Shown one piece after another: positions 1 through 8,818 of a stretch of DNA of 64,000 nt. The translations under genes were made by a program, and so were the position numbers. The notes under the pieces are model-generated. The model made no database searches. It saw only the letters and a program-made list of their open reading frames with translations, and had not been told where the DNA came from. Where the stretch lies: contig CALTDI010000022.1 in assembly GCA_943842505.1 (NCBI GenBank), positions 1 to 64,000 of the forward strand, read 5' to 3'. The DNA is from an uncultured Pseudomonadales bacterium. GTDB lineage: Bacteria > Pseudomonadota > Gammaproteobacteria > Pseudomonadales > Pseudohongiellaceae. Position 1 is the stretch's first letter. Each line of letters begins with the position of its first letter.

Positions 1-1397
1 TTGGTGACTTCTTTGCCGGGGAGAAGAAGTCGTTTACCTATAGTGTCGTCACCGACGAGCGTGCGAAGCCTCGCGTTATGAGCTCCCTGGTCATCGGCGA
101 CCTGCGTCTCGATGGCTATGTCAATGTCGTCGAAGATATTCGATTAGATACCGATGGCGATGGCATCAGTGATTTTAATGAGATGTTACTTGCCACCGAT
201 GCCTCGGACCCGGGTTCTGTGGATGCTAGTAATTCGGTGATTGACATACTTGCTCTGTATACACCGGGAGCTGCTTCTCTTTACCCCTATGGCGTGCAAA
301 CACGGATCAATCAGCTGATAAGTGTGGCGAACCAGACCTATGCTGACAGCGGGGTAAAAATAACCCTGCGGCCGGTCTATCATGGGCTGGTCGACTACAG
401 CGACAGCAATGACATGGATGCTGCGTTGAGTGACCTTATCGCGAAGACGGAAAGTGCCTTCGGCAATGCAGATAGTCTACGCGAGACCTATGGTGCCGAC
501 CTGGTTATGTTGTTCAGACCCTCGCAGGTTGGCGAGGGTCGCTGCGGGCTTGCGCCGGTGGGTGGTTTCGGTACGAACGGGGATCTGAGCAGTCCGTCTG
601 AGAAAGAGTCTGCCTATTCGCTTGTTGCAGTCGATTGTCCGGTCGACCTGGTTGCCGCTCATGAGTTGGGCCACAACATGGGTCTAAGCCACTCTCATCT
701 GGAGGATGGCAGCGGCGGCACGTTTAATTTTTCAACGGGCTACGGTGTCGAAGGGCAGTTCGTTACAGTGATGGCTTATCCTGCGGCGTTTAATACCCAG
801 ACACGTGTATCTGTCTTTTCCAATCCCCTGACGGATTGTCTGGGTTTTGCCTGCGGCCTCGATGCAGAGTATGAATTTGGCGCCGACGCTGTGCAGTCGC
901 TGAATCTTGTGCGGCATCAGATTGCGAATTACTTTCCCACCCAGGTTCCCGACTTGCCCGACATCAGTATCTCCACCCTGTCTGGAGAGGCTAGTGCTGC
1001 AACTATTTCTATAGCGGCGAGTCGCGACGGGGGTTTGTCTTTCTCCAATAGTGTTTCTAACAGCGACTCGGTTAGCTTAGAGGCAGACGTTGAGGTAGAC
1101 CCACGACACATCGGTGAGCATGGCGGCATCTATGTGCTAATAGGGTTGAAGGGGCAGGGCCTGTTCCAATTGAATCAGCTGGGAGAGCTAGAGGAATGGG
1201 ATGGCACGGTCGAAGGTTTGATCGCCTTTGGCGGGCAACGCTCCTTGCGCAAGCTAGAGCATCTCACGATAATGGATGGCTTCCGCTTAGGAAGCGCTTT
1301 CTCGAATCAACAACTGTCTGTATACGTTGCCTATTGGGTAGAGAGTAGTGGGGAGTTGGTCTATACGGGGGAGCCGTTCGAGCTTCGTATTCAGTAA
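1..1397 (+). CDS. Secreted zinc metalloprotease, reprolysin-like (5' end outside window)
   Basis: The frame is open from base 3 to the stop at 1397, so the true start lies before the window. The zinc site HELGHNMGLSH (HExxHxxGxxH; first His codon at 660) marks a metzincin-type peptidase: three His bind zinc and the Glu is catalytic. A Met-turn candidate (VMAYP) follows about 30 residues later. Before the catalytic domain, DTDGDGISDFNEM resembles a thrombospondin type-3/EF-hand calcium loop, as found in many secreted marine proteins. The last 130 or so residues form a beta-rich tail of unknown role. It probably acts outside the cell on proteins, but the signal peptide is not visible and the substrate is unknown. 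The next gene is on the other strand. Family call is firm; biological role is not. Confidence 0.85.
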   Translation, partial: GDFFAGEKKSFTYSVVTDERAKPRVMSSLVIGDLRLDGYVNVVEDIRLDTDGDGISDFNEMLLATDASDPGSVDASNSVIDILALYTPGAASLYPYGVQTRINQLISVANQTYADSGVKITLRPVYHGLVDYSDSNDMDAALSDLIAKTESAFGNADSLRETYGADLVMLFRPSQVGEGRCGLAPVGGFGTNGDLSSPSEKESAYSLVAVDCPVDLVAAHELGHNMGLSHSHLEDGSGGTFNFSTGYGVEGQFVTVMAYPAAFNTQTRVSVFSNPLTDCLGFACGLDAEYEFGADAVQSLNLVRHQIANYFPTQVPDLPDISISTLSGEASAATISIAASRDGGLSFSNSVSNSDSVSLEADVEVDPRHIGEHGGIYVLIGLKGQGLFQLNQLGELEEWDGTVEGLIAFGGQRSLRKLEHLTIMDGFRLGSAFSNQQLSVYVAYWVESSGELVYTGEPFELRIQ

Positions 1398-1471
1398 TTC
1401 TAGCACTATCAAATCTTATGCAACTCTTCTGTCACTTTTCTATTCTTTGCCTCTGCGCGGGTTCTCAATGT

Positions 1472-2740
1472 TTAGAGGCTGCCGTCTACCTCCTTCGAAT
1501 TAAATATGTGTTTTACATCGAATATGGCTGACTTGTCTTTCGCGAACTTTCTGATACCCGCAATTCCCAATTCTTTAAATTGGTCATGGGCTACCGCTAT
1601 GACTACGGCATCATAACTGTTTTCTTCTGGCTCGCTGATAAGAAGCTCGGATTCGTCGTCTACCCAGGGGTCATAGACATCGATGTGACTATGATAGGAC
1701 TGCAGCGTGTCAATAATATCAACTACACGGCTATTTCTGCTGTCTGAACAATTCTCTTTGAAGGCGAGTCCCATGATTAAAACCCTTGAATCGATGATAT
1801 GAATTCGTTTAGATAGCATCAGTTTTACCACACGCTCGGCCACATAGGATCCCATGCCATCATTGATGCGTCTTCCTGTAAGAATGATGTCGGGATGATA
1901 GCCGACTTGTTGTGCCTTATAAGCCAGATAGTAGGGGTCTACGCCTATGCAGTGGCCGCCAACTAGACCGGGAGAGAATGGGAGAAAGTTCCATTTGCTG
2001 CCGGCGGCCTGAAGTACCTCTTGGGTGTCTATGCCCAGCTTGTCGAATAAAATTGCCAGTTCATTGACCAGTGCGATATTCAGGTCGCGCTGTGTGTTCT
2101 CTATGACCTTGGCAGCCTCCGCGACCTTAATGCTGCTCGTCAGATATGTGCCGGCACGGATGATGCTCTTGTAGAGTTCATCGACTATCTGCCCTGCCTC
2201 AGGTGTTGAGCCGGAAGTTACTTTGACTATGGTGCTTAATGAGTGGTCTGAATCACCAGGGTTGATGCGTTCCGGGCTGTAACCTACATGAAAATCCGTG
2301 TTGAAGCTTAGTCCCGAAATCTCGCAGAGTAATGGCGCACACTCCTCTTCAGTTGCCCCGGGATAGACCGTAGATTCGAAGATAACGATATTTCCCTTCT
2401 CCAGATAGGAGGCTACCAGGCGCGTGGCCTTTTTTACCGGTTCTAAATTCGGCTGATGCTGTCCATCTACGGGTGTTGGTGCTGTGATTATATAGATGTC
2501 GTAATTCTGTAGGCAGTTCTCTTCATCGCTAAACTCGAGTGTAAGCGATTCCTGGAATTGCTCTGCTGTTAGCTCTTTGTTACTGTCGATGCCGCGCTTT
2601 AACTCTGTTACTCGTCGCTCATTGATGTCGAAGCCTATTGTGTCATAGAGCTTGCCAAAGGCATGGGCCAATGGCAGGCCTACATAGCCGAGGCCGATTA
2701 CTGCTATGCGTGAATCTTTGCTTAGCTTATGAATGCTCAT
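1472..2740 (-). CDS. tviB: Nucleotide-sugar dehydrogenase, TviB/WbpO-like (UDP-GalNAc or UDP-GlcNAc 6-dehydrogenase)
   Basis: This is a UDP-glucose/UDP-HexNAc dehydrogenase family enzyme of 422 residues, close to the usual length. It has the N-terminal Rossmann motif [14 protein letters not shown], the substrate-binding stretch around [11 protein letters not shown], and the catalytic-cysteine region [15 protein letters not shown]. Such enzymes oxidise C6 of the sugar twice with NAD+ to give a uronic acid for capsule, O-antigen or exopolysaccharide. The N-terminus ([11 protein letters not shown], then [12 protein letters not shown]) is most like TviB/WbpO, which act on UDP-GalNAc/UDP-GlcNAc; substrate is inferred. 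The ATG at 2740 has AAGG eight bases upstream. No glycosyltransferase or epimerase gene lies beside it, so it may be an outlier of a polysaccharide cluster beyond the left edge. Confidence 0.85.
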   Translation of the reverse strand: MSIHKLSKDSRIAVIGLGYVGLPLAHAFGKLYDTIGFDINERRVTELKRGIDSNKELTAEQFQESLTLEFSDEENCLQNYDIYIITAPTPVDGQHQPNLEPVKKATRLVASYLEKGNIVIFESTVYPGATEEECAPLLCEISGLSFNTDFHVGYSPERINPGDSDHSLSTIVKVTSGSTPEAGQIVDELYKSIIRAGTYLTSSIKVAEAAKVIENTQRDLNIALVNELAILFDKLGIDTQEVLQAAGSKWNFLPFSPGLVGGHCIGVDPYYLAYKAQQVGYHPDIILTGRRINDGMGSYVAERVVKLMLSKRIHIIDSRVLIMGLAFKENCSDSRNSRVVDIIDTLQSYHSHIDVYDPWVDDESELLISEPEENSYDAVVIAVAHDQFKELGIAGIRKFAKDKSAIFDVKHIFNSKEVDGSL

Positions 2741-2854
2741 GATAGCTACCTTGTTGGTTTCAATTTACATCTATGATCAGGAGAAGCTGGATTCTACTCG
2801 AATTACGGCTATCTTTGCGACCTAGTAGGAAGCCGGTTATGTTAAATTTGCGAG

Positions 2855-2882
2855 CTTTTGGCCCGAATCGCTGTGCTATACT
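2855..2882 (+). promoter_or_regulatory. Possible sigma-70 promoter for the nadK run
   Basis: A good -10 box, TATACT (2877-2882), lies 75 bases before the nadK ATG, with a weak -35 (CTTTTG, 2855-2860) at 16-bp spacing. It sits in the divergent gap between the sugar dehydrogenase and nadK. The -10 is convincing and the -35 is not. Confidence 0.35.
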
Positions 2883-2956
2883 GAGTTACGCAAAAAAGTC
2901 GAAATCTAACAGCTTTGTTGCCCGATTTTCGAGCTAACAGCACTAAGAGTTTAACG

Positions 2957-3859
2957 ATGGCAGAATTCAATAATATAGGGTTAGTGGGTCGCCCCAGCCA
3001 CGCCGGCGTAGTCGATACACTGCGTCGCCTCCTGAAATTCCTGAGCCTGCGAGATCTTACTATTCTTGTAGATGATCTGACCGCAGACCTTATTCAGGGT
3101 CACGGCCAGAGACAGTGCAAGCGCGAAGAGCTGTCGAAGTTCTGTGACCTGGTGATCGTGGTTGGCGGTGATGGCAGCATGTTAAACGTGGCGAAATTCG
3201 TGGCCTCCGATCAGGTGCCGGTGATTGGTATCAATCGTGGTCGATTGGGGTTTCTTACCGATGTCCTGCCCGATGAGTTGGAGGCAGTCATTACCGCGGT
3301 ACTCGAGGGTAGCTATAGCGTAGATTCTCGCTTTCTTCTCGATGTCGAGGCGCGCTCCGGTGCGGCGAACGCTGACCAGGGTCAGTATCTAGGCTCTGCC
3401 TTGAATGATGTGGTGCTGCATCCGGGTAAGGCAGCGCAGATGATCAAATTCGAATTATTTATAGATGATAAGTTTGTCTACAGTCAGGAATCCGATGGCC
3501 TGATCGTTGCCACGCCAACTGGATCTACCGCTTACGCTCTCTCTGCCGGTGGCCCGATAATGCACCCCAGTCTAAATGCCGTCGTGTTGGTTCCTATGTA
3601 TCCACACTCGCTGGGCAATCGTCCCATCGTGGTTGGTGGCGACAGCGAAATTCGCATCGTGGTGTCGGCAAAAGAAATCCTTCAGCCACAGGTTAGTTGT
3701 GATGGTCAGGTTCTGTATACCGCCTCGGCAGGCGACGAACTGATAGTGCGTAAGAAGGCTCTGCCGCTGAAACTTATTCATCCGCCAGAGCATACTTTCT
3801 ACCAGGCCTGTCGTAGTAAGTTGGGTTGGGGTAGTCGCCTGGTTAGGGATGATGATTAA
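2957..3859 (+). CDS. nadK: NAD kinase
   Basis: Phosphorylates NAD to NADP using ATP or polyphosphate; cytosolic and the source of the NADP pool. The diagnostic GGDGSMLNVAK loop is at residues 70-80, and the second signature (NDVVLHPGK, then DGLIVATPTGSTAYALSAGG) follows as expected. The 300-residue length fits the family. The ATG at 2957 was chosen over a TTG at 2915 because homologues begin near MAEFNNIGLVGRP and AAGAG lies 8 bases before it. Its end overlaps the rhomboid gene by 11 bases, so translation is likely coupled. Confidence 0.95.
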   Translation: MAEFNNIGLVGRPSHAGVVDTLRRLLKFLSLRDLTILVDDLTADLIQGHGQRQCKREELSKFCDLVIVVGGDGSMLNVAKFVASDQVPVIGINRGRLGFLTDVLPDELEAVITAVLEGSYSVDSRFLLDVEARSGAANADQGQYLGSALNDVVLHPGKAAQMIKFELFIDDKFVYSQESDGLIVATPTGSTAYALSAGGPIMHPSLNAVVLVPMYPHSLGNRPIVVGGDSEIRIVVSAKEILQPQVSCDGQVLYTASAGDELIVRKKALPLKLIHPPEHTFYQACRSKLGWGSRLVRDDD

Positions 3860-4730
3860 AGCGGTAAGACTGCCTATAGAAGTAAATCTATTGCGCTTCA
3901 GTCAATTGTTGAGTAGCCAGGGCGTCGCCCATCGCATCACTGAAGAGTCCGGCGAGCAGGTTATCTGGGTGCAGGATGAGCCCCATGCGGCGCTGCTGAA
4001 AGAGATGCTGGCGACATGGTCGTTTGAGCAGAGCTCATCGGCTAACGAGGCGTCTGCAGATACCGGGCAGCGCCTGTTCAATCCGCTCAATATCGCTCTA
4101 AGCCTGGTTCGCGCCTTCATGCGCGCCCCGGTAAGCTTTATCCTCATTGTGGTCTGTCTGCTCGTGGCCCTGGTCAGTCTATTGGGTACGCAGCCGCAGC
4201 GCGTCGCCTTCCTGTTCTACCCGGTGTTAGATAATACCGGTCTGTTTGCTCTTCTGGGCAGCATCGATAGCCCCTGGGACTTGTTGCGTAGCCTCACTCC
4301 AATGTTGCTGCATTTTGGCGAGTTACACCTGGTGTTTAACCTCATGTGGCTGTGGTATTTTGGGCGGCAGTTGGAACTCATTCAGCCACGCTGGTTGACT
4401 ATCACCTTGATTCTGTTCTGCTCGGTCGCTGGCAATACTACGCAGTATTTATACACTGGATTTAATAATTTCGGAGGCATGTCGGGTGTGGTCTATGGTC
4501 TCGTTGGCTACACCTGGATAATTCACAGCCTCATGCCGCGCAGTCAACTGCGCATCAATAACAGCATGTTCGTAGTCTTCGTTATCGCGCTAATAACCAT
4601 GGAGCTCGTTGCCTCTTCGTTTATAGCGACGGCGGCTCATGTAGGTGGCTTGCTAGCCGGATTGCTGACCGGGGTAGGCGCCGTAGTGCTGTATCGATTG
4701 GTCCTCGGTCGCGGGGCGATTGGCAGATAG
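3849..4730 (+). CDS. Rhomboid-family intramembrane serine protease (GlpG-like)
   Basis: A 293-residue membrane protein with a soluble N-terminal part of about 95 residues, then six or so hydrophobic segments. The serine motif GGMSGVVYGLVGY and the later His in AAHVGGLLAG form the Ser-His dyad of rhomboid proteases, which cut membrane proteins within or next to a transmembrane segment. The loop-1 region (HFGELHLVFNLMWLWYFG) matches the HxxxNxxxL/W pattern of active rhomboids. It overlaps nadK by 11 bases; ATG codons at 3849 and 3852 are both possible starts. Substrates are unknown. GlpG is the nearest named relative in layout (cytosolic domain before the core). Confidence 0.88.
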   Translation: MMIKAVRLPIEVNLLRFSQLLSSQGVAHRITEESGEQVIWVQDEPHAALLKEMLATWSFEQSSSANEASADTGQRLFNPLNIALSLVRAFMRAPVSFILIVVCLLVALVSLLGTQPQRVAFLFYPVLDNTGLFALLGSIDSPWDLLRSLTPMLLHFGELHLVFNLMWLWYFGRQLELIQPRWLTITLILFCSVAGNTTQYLYTGFNNFGGMSGVVYGLVGYTWIIHSLMPRSQLRINNSMFVVFVIALITMELVASSFIATAAHVGGLLAGLLTGVGAVVLYRLVLGRGAIGR

Positions 4731-4755
4731 AACTAAGAGTGAGGTTGGAAAGCAT

Positions 4756-5094
4756 ATGTTAGGTAAGGAACACAGTAACTTTAAGCGGCTGCTGCTGAAC
4801 AGGCCGGGCTCTATAGAGCAATTAGTCGAGGGGATGAGCTTGGAGGTAGTCGACTCGCTAAGACTAGCCGTGGAGATCGGAAAATGGAGCGACGGCAAGC
4901 GCCTCGATGCACAGCAGGTAGAGCTTTGTATGCAGACGATTATTCTCTATGAGGCGAAACATCTGCCCGAGCAGGAACGGGTAGGTTTCGATCTGTCCGG
5001 GAGCTGCAAGAGTAAAACAGGCACAGAGCAGACACAGACTATTACGCTACTGCCCGGCACTGGCGCTGCGGATTTAGAAGGAAGCAAGGTATGA
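4756..5094 (+). CDS. DUF1315 (YeaC-like) protein
   Basis: Small cytosolic protein with the DUF1315 core: GMSLEVVDSLRLAVEIGKW, then QVELCMQTIILYEAKH. E. coli YeaC has the same pattern (...LKTAVELGKW... ENCMQAVMLYQA). The family has no established function. The ATG at 4756 was preferred to an in-frame TTG at 4720 that would overlap the rhomboid gene. The last roughly 30 residues are low in conservation signals. Its stop overlaps the next start (ATGA at 5091), so the two proteins are probably made together. Confidence 0.8.
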   Translation: MLGKEHSNFKRLLLNRPGSIEQLVEGMSLEVVDSLRLAVEIGKWSDGKRLDAQQVELCMQTIILYEAKHLPEQERVGFDLSGSCKSKTGTEQTQTITLLPGTGAADLEGSKV

Positions 5095-5918
5095 ACAATG
5101 TGGCACAGGGCACGCTAAGAAAGATGTCGAGTCAACTGCGCAGCCCGGTCGAATATCAGTTACGCCTGGGAGATGCTGAGGTTCCTCTGAACCCGCTTCT
5201 GGAGAAGAAGATCAGCCTGCATTTTAGCGGTCAGATTAACTGCGTGAAATGTGCGAGAAAGACGAGCAAGGCTTTTAATCAGGGCTATTGCTATCCCTGT
5301 TTTCAAAAGTTGGCGGAGTGCGACTCCTGTATTATTCATCCGGAGCGCTGCCATTTCGATCAGGGAACTTGCAGAGAGCCGGCCTGGGGCGAGCGCTTCT
5401 GTATGCAGGATCATATCGTCTATCTGGCCAACTCATCGGGTCTGAAGGTGGGTATAACCCGCGCCACTCAGGTGCCAACGCGCTGGGTAGATCAGGGTGC
5501 GACCCAGGCGCTGGCAATTATTCGTGTTCGATCTCGCCTGCAATCCGGAACGGTGGAAGTCATGTTCAAGCAGCATGTCGCCGACAAGACTAACTGGCGG
5601 GATATGCTTAAGGGCGAGGCCACGTCTTTAGACATGCATGCCAAGGCGGCGCATCTGATCTCGGAATGCGAGTCCGATCTGAAGGAGCTCGAAGACAAAT
5701 TTGGCTTCTTTGCAATCAGCGTGCTCAATGGAGTCGACGCGGTAATCATCGAGTATCCCGTCGTGACCTATCCAGAGAAGGTGACGTCACTAAACTTCGA
5801 CAAGACACCGATAGTAGAGGGCACCTTGCTCGGTATTAAGGGGCAATATTTGATTCTGGATACCGGCGTGATCAATATGCGCCGCTTCTCCGGCTACGAG
5901 GTTGCCCTGCATTGTTAA
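5091..5918 (+). CDS. DUF2797 family protein with Cys clusters
   Basis: 275 residues. A central Cys-rich segment (CVKCARKTSKAF, YCYPCF, CDSC, HPERC) looks like a zinc- or iron-sulfur-binding knuckle. It is followed by a domain with HIVYLANSSGLKVGITRATQ, recalling the GIY-YIG-like core reported for DUF2797 (VYL... KVGIT... R). No function is established for the family. It is joined to the DUF1315 gene by a 4-base overlap (ATGA), indicating co-expression. A pause of about 90 bases separates it from pepN. Confidence 0.8.
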   Translation: MNNVAQGTLRKMSSQLRSPVEYQLRLGDAEVPLNPLLEKKISLHFSGQINCVKCARKTSKAFNQGYCYPCFQKLAECDSCIIHPERCHFDQGTCREPAWGERFCMQDHIVYLANSSGLKVGITRATQVPTRWVDQGATQALAIIRVRSRLQSGTVEVMFKQHVADKTNWRDMLKGEATSLDMHAKAAHLISECESDLKELEDKFGFFAISVLNGVDAVIIEYPVVTYPEKVTSLNFDKTPIVEGTLLGIKGQYLILDTGVINMRRFSGYEVALHC

Positions 5919-6009
5919 TACTAAAGCACTAAACCGACTAGCTAGAACGCAGGTCCGTAACAGGAATCTGTATTACATTAGTAATCATTAATTTAAAGAG
6001 TTTTAAGAT

Positions 6010-8712
6010 ATGAAAAATGCTTCGGCGAGAACTACCTACCTAAAAGACTATAGTCCGCCACCTTTTACCATTGTGACTACGGACCTGAGCTTCGATCTGT
6101 ATGAAGATCATGCCAGTGTTGTCTCCAAGCTGCTGTTTACACGCAGCACTCATGAAGGCGCGGCGAATGCCACTAGTCTAGAGCTGCATGGGCAGTTATT
6201 AACGCTGGAGAGACTAGCGATTAATGGCCAGCCTCTGGCGCCTGATCAGTACCTGGTCGACGATGAGAGTCTGACCATACCGGAACTGGATGTGTTGTTG
6301 GGGGCAGGGTTTAGCGAGTTCCGCCTCGAATGCCATACTCGAATAGAGCCGCAGAACAACACGGCGCTAGAGGGTTTGTACAAGTCGAAGAAGATGTTCT
6401 GTACCCAGTGTGAGGCCGAGGGCTTTCGCCGCATCACCTATTATTTGGATAGACCCGATGTGATGTCGAAGTTCACTACCACGGTTGCCGCAGAGAAGGC
6501 CCGGTATCCGGTTCTGCTGTCCAACGGCAATAATATCGCCAGCGGTGAGGTCGACGGCGCCGCTGACAGGCACTGGGTTACCTGGGAGGATCCGTTCAAG
6601 AAGCCTAGCTATCTGTTCGCATTAGTCGCAGGTGATCTGATCAGTCTCGACGACACGTTTGTGACCTGTAGCAACAGAGAGATCGAGTTGCGCATCTTCG
6701 TCGAAGAGAAGGATATCGATAAGTGCGATCACGCGATGCGCTCGCTGAAGAATTCGATGCGCTGGGATGAACAGGTGTATGGCCGTGAATACGATCTCGA
6801 TATCTTCATGATCGTCGCCGTCGACGATTTTAATATGGGTGCGATGGAGAATAAGGGGCTCAATGTGTTCAACACCTCCTGTGTGCTTGCCAATCCGAAA
6901 ACAACTACGGATTTCGCTTTTCAGCGAGTAGAGGCGGTTGTCGCTCACGAGTATTTTCACAACTGGTCTGGAAACAGGGTCACCTGCAGGGATTGGTTTC
7001 AGCTAAGCCTGAAGGAAGGCTTCACCGTGTATAGAGACTCGGAATTTTCGGCCGACATGGGTTCGCGAACCGTGAAGCGTGTGGAGGACGTTGCTTTTCT
7101 GCAGACTGTACAGTTTGCCGAAGACGGCGGGCCGATGTCCCATTCGGTGCGACCTGACTCCTATATGGAGATATCGAATTTCTATACGGTTACGATCTAC
7201 GAGAAGGGCGCCGAAGTTGTGCGCATGATCGCTCTGCTGCTGGGGCCCGAAAATTTCAGGGCAGGGAGTGACTTGTACTTCGAGCGCCATGACGGACAGG
7301 CTGTGACCACCGAAGATTTCGTGAAGGCAATGGAAGATGCCAGCGGCATCGATCTAACGCAATTTCGTAACTGGTATTATCAGGCCGGTACGCCTTCAGT
7401 CTCGGTGCGCAGCGAATACGATGCGCAAAGCAGGCGCTTTACGCTGAGTGTACAACAGTCCTGCCCGGACACGCCGGGGCAGACAAACAAGAAGCCCTTC
7501 GCCATTCCTCTGCGTGTAGGCCTGCTAGGAAAGGACGGCGAAGACTTGCCGCTGAGGCTCTCGGGGGAGGATGCATCTACGCTGCAAACCGACAGGGTGT
7601 TAGAACTTACAGCAGCGCAGCAACAGTTCGTCTTCGATGATGTAGACGCCGAGCCAATACCCTCTCTGTTAAGAGGCTTTAGTGCGCCGGTGCGCCTGCA
7701 CTACGATTATTCGCGGGATGATCTGCTGTTTCTCATGGTAAACGACAGCGATGGCTTTAACCGCTGGAATGCCTCGCAGTTACTCGCGATTGACTTGTTC
7801 GATGAGCTGCAGGGAGAGCTGGTGGCAGGGAATACCCTGGCCCTGCCGGAGAGTCTGGTCGAGGCCTATACGGGCGTGCTCAATTCTACCCTCGAAGACC
7901 CAGATCTGGACAAGGCGATGGTTGCTCAGTTGCTCAGTCTGCCTACTGTAGGCTTTCTGATAGAGAAGGCAGAGGTGGCGGATGTAGCAAGCATCTTCGC
8001 TGTGCGCGAGTTCTTGCTTAATGGCTTGGCAGACACCCTCTATTTACTGTTTCTGCAAGTGTATGAACTCAATGCCAGCGATGCAGACTATGCGGCCGAT
8101 GCCGAATCTATAGCACGAAGATCGCTTAAGAATCTGGCGCTGTCTTATCTGGTGAGAACCGAGAAGGACGAGGCCATCGCTTTGGCGCAGACGCAGTTTG
8201 CGGCAGCCAGCAATATGACCGATCAGGCGGCGGGGCTGCGTTGCCTCGTTAATAGTGCCGCCGAAAGCGCTGTTGCGTTGAAACGTGATGCGCTGAAGAG
8301 CTTCTACGAGCAATGGAGTCACGAGTCCCTGGTCGTGGATCAATGGTTCGTTATTCAGGCGGTGTGTCAGTTGCCCGGTAGTCTGGATCAGGTGAAGCTA
8401 TTGCTGGAGCATGATAACTTCGATATTCGTAATCCGAATAAGGTGCGGTCCTTGATCGGTGCCTTCTGTGGCCAGAATCATATCGGCTTTCATGATGCTA
8501 GTGGTGAGGGCTATGAGTTCCTGGCAGATCAGGTGCTGATACTGGATAAGTTGAACCCGCAGATTGCTTCCAGGCTATTGACCCCGTTAACGCGCTGGAG
8601 AAAGTATGACGCTAAGCGACAGGCTTTGATGCAGGCACAGCTACAGCGTATAAAGGCGCAGGCAGAATTGTCCAAGGATTTGTTCGAAGTGGTTGAGAAG
8701 AGCACGATCTAG
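6010..8712 (+). CDS. pepN: Aminopeptidase N (M1 family)
   Basis: A cytosolic broad-specificity zinc aminopeptidase that trims N-terminal residues from peptides. The exopeptidase motif GAMENKG is followed by the zinc site HEYFH (His313, Glu314, His317) and the third ligand Glu336 in LKEG. At 900 residues it is full length compared with bacterial PepN (about 870-890), with the C-terminal helical domain present. The ATG at 6010 follows AAAGAG. The gene ends just before a strong palindromic terminator, so it closes the transcription unit. Confidence 0.96.
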   Translation: MKNASARTTYLKDYSPPPFTIVTTDLSFDLYEDHASVVSKLLFTRSTHEGAANATSLELHGQLLTLERLAINGQPLAPDQYLVDDESLTIPELDVLLGAGFSEFRLECHTRIEPQNNTALEGLYKSKKMFCTQCEAEGFRRITYYLDRPDVMSKFTTTVAAEKARYPVLLSNGNNIASGEVDGAADRHWVTWEDPFKKPSYLFALVAGDLISLDDTFVTCSNREIELRIFVEEKDIDKCDHAMRSLKNSMRWDEQVYGREYDLDIFMIVAVDDFNMGAMENKGLNVFNTSCVLANPKTTTDFAFQRVEAVVAHEYFHNWSGNRVTCRDWFQLSLKEGFTVYRDSEFSADMGSRTVKRVEDVAFLQTVQFAEDGGPMSHSVRPDSYMEISNFYTVTIYEKGAEVVRMIALLLGPENFRAGSDLYFERHDGQAVTTEDFVKAMEDASGIDLTQFRNWYYQAGTPSVSVRSEYDAQSRRFTLSVQQSCPDTPGQTNKKPFAIPLRVGLLGKDGEDLPLRLSGEDASTLQTDRVLELTAAQQQFVFDDVDAEPIPSLLRGFSAPVRLHYDYSRDDLLFLMVNDSDGFNRWNASQLLAIDLFDELQGELVAGNTLALPESLVEAYTGVLNSTLEDPDLDKAMVAQLLSLPTVGFLIEKAEVADVASIFAVREFLLNGLADTLYLLFLQVYELNASDADYAADAESIARRSLKNLALSYLVRTEKDEAIALAQTQFAAASNMTDQAAGLRCLVNSAAESAVALKRDALKSFYEQWSHESLVVDQWFVIQAVCQLPGSLDQVKLLLEHDNFDIRNPNKVRSLIGAFCGQNHIGFHDASGEGYEFLADQVLILDKLNPQIASRLLTPLTRWRKYDAKRQALMQAQLQRIKAQAELSKDLFEVVEKSTI

Positions 8713-8738
8713 ATTTTCTTTATGATCTAAGACCAAAA

Positions 8739-8768
8739 AAAGGTGGCATATGCCACCTTTCTTTTATT
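8739..8768. terminator. Bidirectional intrinsic terminator between pepN and acnB
   Basis: Bases 8739-8760 form a perfect 22-bp palindrome centred on CATATG (each arm AAAGGTGGCAT). On + it is followed by CTTTT, and on - the arm runs into seven T. It can therefore end both the converging pepN and acnB transcripts. Confidence 0.9.
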
Positions 8769-8818
8769 ACTTTTTATATTCCTGATTCATTGCCCGGTAT
8801 CCAGGCAATGGGAACAGA

